Below, one piece after another: positions 53,213 through 55,231 of a DNA stretch of 55,231 bases (positions are counted from its first letter, which is position 1; each line of letters starts with the position of its first letter). Source of the DNA: Bacillota bacterium (GTDB lineage: Bacteria; Bacillota; Clostridia; Lachnospirales; Lachnospiraceae); contig JAQXYZ010000044.1 of the NCBI GenBank assembly GCA_029226935.1, positions 1 through 55,231 on the forward strand. Direction: 5' to 3'. The position numbers and the translations under genes are program-made. The notes beneath the pieces are model-generated. The model worked only from the letters and a program-made list of their open reading frames with translations, was not told the origin of the DNA and ran no database searches.

Positions 53213-54343
53213 ATGATTCGATTCAATGAGCCCCCCTACACAGGGAAAGAGATGAAAAATATACAAAAAGCTATAGAAAACATGCATATCTGTGGGGATG
53301 GAGAGTTTACGAAAAAGTGTAGTGAATATCTGGAAAGAACCACAGGTACGGCCAAGTGCCTGCTGACCACCTCCTGTACGCATGCACTGGAGATGGCAGC
53401 CCTTCTGTGTGATTTGAAGGAGGGGGATGAGGTAATCCTGCCTTCCTACACCTTCGTGTCCACCGCAGATGCCTTTGTCTTAAGAGGTGCAAAGGCTGTG
53501 TTCGTAGACATTCGGCCGGATACCATGAATATCGATGAGACACTGATTGAGGATGCCATTACGGAGAAAACCAAAGCAATCTTTGTAGTGCACTATGCAG
53601 GTGTGGCATGCGAGATGGATACCATTATGGAAATTGCGGACAGGCATCATCTGATGGTAGTGGAGGACGCGGCACAGGCGATTATGTGTACCTACAAGGG
53701 AAAGCCACTTGGTACGATTGGAGATTTTGGCTGCTATAGCTTTCATGAAACGAAAAATTTCAGTATGGGAGAGGGCGGCGCTCTTCTGATCCGTAATCCT
53801 GAGTATATTGAAAATGCAGAAATCTTAAGAGAAAAAGGGACGGACAGAAGCAAATATTTCAGAGGGCAGGTAGACAAGTACCGCTGGATGAATTTGGGCT
53901 CTTCCTATCTTCCAAGCGATATTAACGCTGCTTACCTCTATACACAGTTGGAAATGGCAGAGCAGATCAATGAGGTACGTCTCGCCAGATGGAAGCAGTA
54001 CTATGAACTGCTTTCACCGCTTAAGGAAGCCGGGAAAATTGAACTGCCAATCATCCCGGAGGGGTGTGTTCACAATGGACACATGTTTTACATCAAAACC
54101 AAGGATATGGAAGAACGCACCAGCCTGATCGATTTTATGAAGGCAAACGATGTGCTGACTGTATTTCATTATGTTCCTCTGCACTCTGCACCCGCAGGAA
54201 TCAAATTCGGAAGATTTCATGGGGAAGATAAGTACACGACCAGAGAAAGTGAACGTTTACTGCGCCTTCCCATGTTTTATCAGCTGAAGGAAGAGGAAGT
54301 AGATTATATTGCAGGAAAGGTAAAGGAGTTCTATGGAGCTTAA
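53213..54343 (+). CDS. wecE: dTDP-4-amino-4,6-dideoxygalactose transaminase, WecE/RffA type
   Basis: 376 residues, the same length as E. coli WecE. It has MIRFNEPPYTGKEMKNIQKA, TTSCTHALEMAALL, LPSYTFVSTADAFVLRGAK, VVEDAAQAIM and SFHETKNFSMGEGGAL with the PLP Lys at 181. It aminates dTDP-4-keto-6-deoxyglucose to dTDP-4-amino-4,6-dideoxygalactose, the precursor of Fuc4NAc-type sugars. It is thus a second amino-sugar branch in the locus, distinct from the PseC-like enzyme. GAAGGAAAGG precedes ATG 53213. Its last 11 bp overlap the next gene. Confidence 0.9.
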   Translation: MIRFNEPPYTGKEMKNIQKAIENMHICGDGEFTKKCSEYLERTTGTAKCLLTTSCTHALEMAALLCDLKEGDEVILPSYTFVSTADAFVLRGAKAVFVDIRPDTMNIDETLIEDAITEKTKAIFVVHYAGVACEMDTIMEIADRHHLMVVEDAAQAIMCTYKGKPLGTIGDFGCYSFHETKNFSMGEGGALLIRNPEYIENAEILREKGTDRSKYFRGQVDKYRWMNLGSSYLPSDINAAYLYTQLEMAEQINEVRLARWKQYYELLSPLKEAGKIELPIIPEGCVHNGHMFYIKTKDMEERTSLIDFMKANDVLTVFHYVPLHSAPAGIKFGRFHGEDKYTTRESERLLRLPMFYQLKEEEVDYIAGKVKEFYGA

Positions 54344-55231
54344 AGCCAGATGCCAAAAGTGGGAAAACTGGATAATTGCCGGCATGGTGCTGCTTTTTTT
54401 GGGAGTTTGGGCAGGAGTCAGATTCGATTATTACTATGACCTGAATGATGATGTATTGATGAAGGATATTCTTGCAGGAAGCTACACCGGGACGCCGGAA
54501 GGGCATAATATCCAGATGCTCTGGCCAATCAGTGCATTGTTGAGTCTCTTTTACCGCATTGCAAGACCACTTCCATGGTATGGTCTGTTTCTCTGCTTTT
54601 GCCATTTTGGCTGCTTTTTTCTGATTTTGTACAGGAGTCTTAAGCTGAACCGGACATGGCAGGGGAAGGTAATGGCAGCGCTTACGGAGGGACTTCTCTT
54701 TAGCGGTTTGTTTCTGGAACATTTAATTTACGCACAGTACACAGTGACCTGTACCCTGCTGGGTGCAACAGCTGCGTTTCTGTTTTATACTACAGACATC
54801 ACTCTTTCTGCCAAAGATTTTATCAGGGAAAATATTCCATCGGTGCTTCTGGTGTCAGTGGCATACCTGATCCGTTCGGAGATGCTGCTTTTGGTGCTTC
54901 CCATGATCTGCGTGGCGGGTGTTGCCAAGTGGGGATGTGAAAAGAAGATTTTTACAAGGGAAAACAGTGTGAAATATTTGACAGTCATTGGACTGATTCT
55001 TGGAGGAATCTTACTTGGACAGCTGACACACCGGATTGCATACGGATCTGACGAATGGCGCCGATTTACGGAATTTTTTGATAACAGGACAGAGCTTTAT
55101 GATTTTCAGTCACCTCCTGATTATGAAGACCATCGGGCATTCTATGACAGTATCGGGCTGAGTGAAAGTGAAAAAGTTCTGCTCAACAACTATAACTTTG
55201 GCATGGATGAAGAGATTGATGAGACCATGAT
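54333..55231 (+). CDS. Polytopic membrane protein, truncated by the window end
   Basis: Open from ATG 54333 (AAGGAG four nt upstream) to the last base with no stop: 299 complete codons. It starts MELKARCQKWENWIIAGMVL, with a first helix at about 14-31, then an external loop YYYDLNDDVLMKDILAGSYT and at least six further helices. The acidic loop after helix 1 recalls the protein encoded at 51405, so both may be GT-C-like glycan enzymes. It overlaps the WecE-like gene by 11 bp, so it is translated with it. I do not recognise the family. Confidence 0.8.
   Translation, partial: MELKARCQKWENWIIAGMVLLFLGVWAGVRFDYYYDLNDDVLMKDILAGSYTGTPEGHNIQMLWPISALLSLFYRIARPLPWYGLFLCFCHFGCFFLILYRSLKLNRTWQGKVMAALTEGLLFSGLFLEHLIYAQYTVTCTLLGATAAFLFYTTDITLSAKDFIRENIPSVLLVSVAYLIRSEMLLLVLPMICVAGVAKWGCEKKIFTRENSVKYLTVIGLILGGILLGQLTHRIAYGSDEWRRFTEFFDNRTELYDFQSPPDYEDHRAFYDSIGLSESEKVLLNNYNFGMDEEIDETM

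Overview
The window looks like a chromosome segment of a spore-forming, Gram-positive member of the Clostridia, most likely Lachnospiraceae. The evidence is the gene content: SpoIID, a SpoIIQ-like protein and SpoVG, a DnaD/DnaI-type primosome pair, a clostridial GlgC-GlgD pair, an unusually long PRPP synthetase and a single-membrane lipoprotein style of export. Ribosome binding sites are strong (AGGAGG-like) and TTG/GTG starts are fairly common. No rRNA, tRNA, CRISPR array, insertion sequence or prophage was seen.

Layout. 1-1.6 kb: the end of a membrane protein gene (probably an ABC permease) with its sensor kinase, then a convergent Phd/RelE toxin-antitoxin pair with a palindromic operator over its promoter. 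1.7-11.2 kb: an aconitase-family hydratase, a DUF368 lipid-carrier translocase candidate, a calcium-loop protein of unknown role, spoIID, a spoIIQ-like gene, an amidohydrolase, and a lipoprotein resembling GH9 cellulases but lacking their catalytic motif. 11.3-22.3 kb: cell-envelope and replication genes: ddl-murF, plsC, a GT2/membrane-protein pair, then a leftward set murC, dnaD-like, dnaI-like and prs. 22.6-29.6 kb: glgC-glgD-spoVG, pth and mfd.

29.7-38.3 kb is a complete phosphate module: pstS-pstC-pstA-pstB-phoU, a Na/Pi cotransporter with a PhoU domain, and the PhoP/PhoR two-component system. A Pho-box-like array of three repeats at 11-bp period lies upstream of pstS. A 33-codon small-protein gene follows phoR, then an alkyl-adenine DNA glycosylase and a free-standing Spo0A-type DNA-binding domain.

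39.5-55.2 kb is a surface-glycan locus. It encodes four steps of pseudaminic-acid-type nonulosonic acid synthesis (PseC-, PseG-, PseI- and PseF-like). With them are an ATP-grasp ligase, a PLP-dependent decarboxylase, a sialyltransferase-like enzyme, a flippase-type ABC exporter, an O-acyltransferase, a second sugar aminotransferase (WecE-like) and large membrane proteins. No PseB dehydratase or PseH-type N-acetyltransferase is in view. The ATP-grasp and decarboxylase genes suggest that an unusual acyl or amine group is built onto the sugar; this is the best candidate for an undescribed pathway here. A second notable signal is a set of six near-consensus DnaA boxes upstream of the dnaD-dnaI-prs genes.
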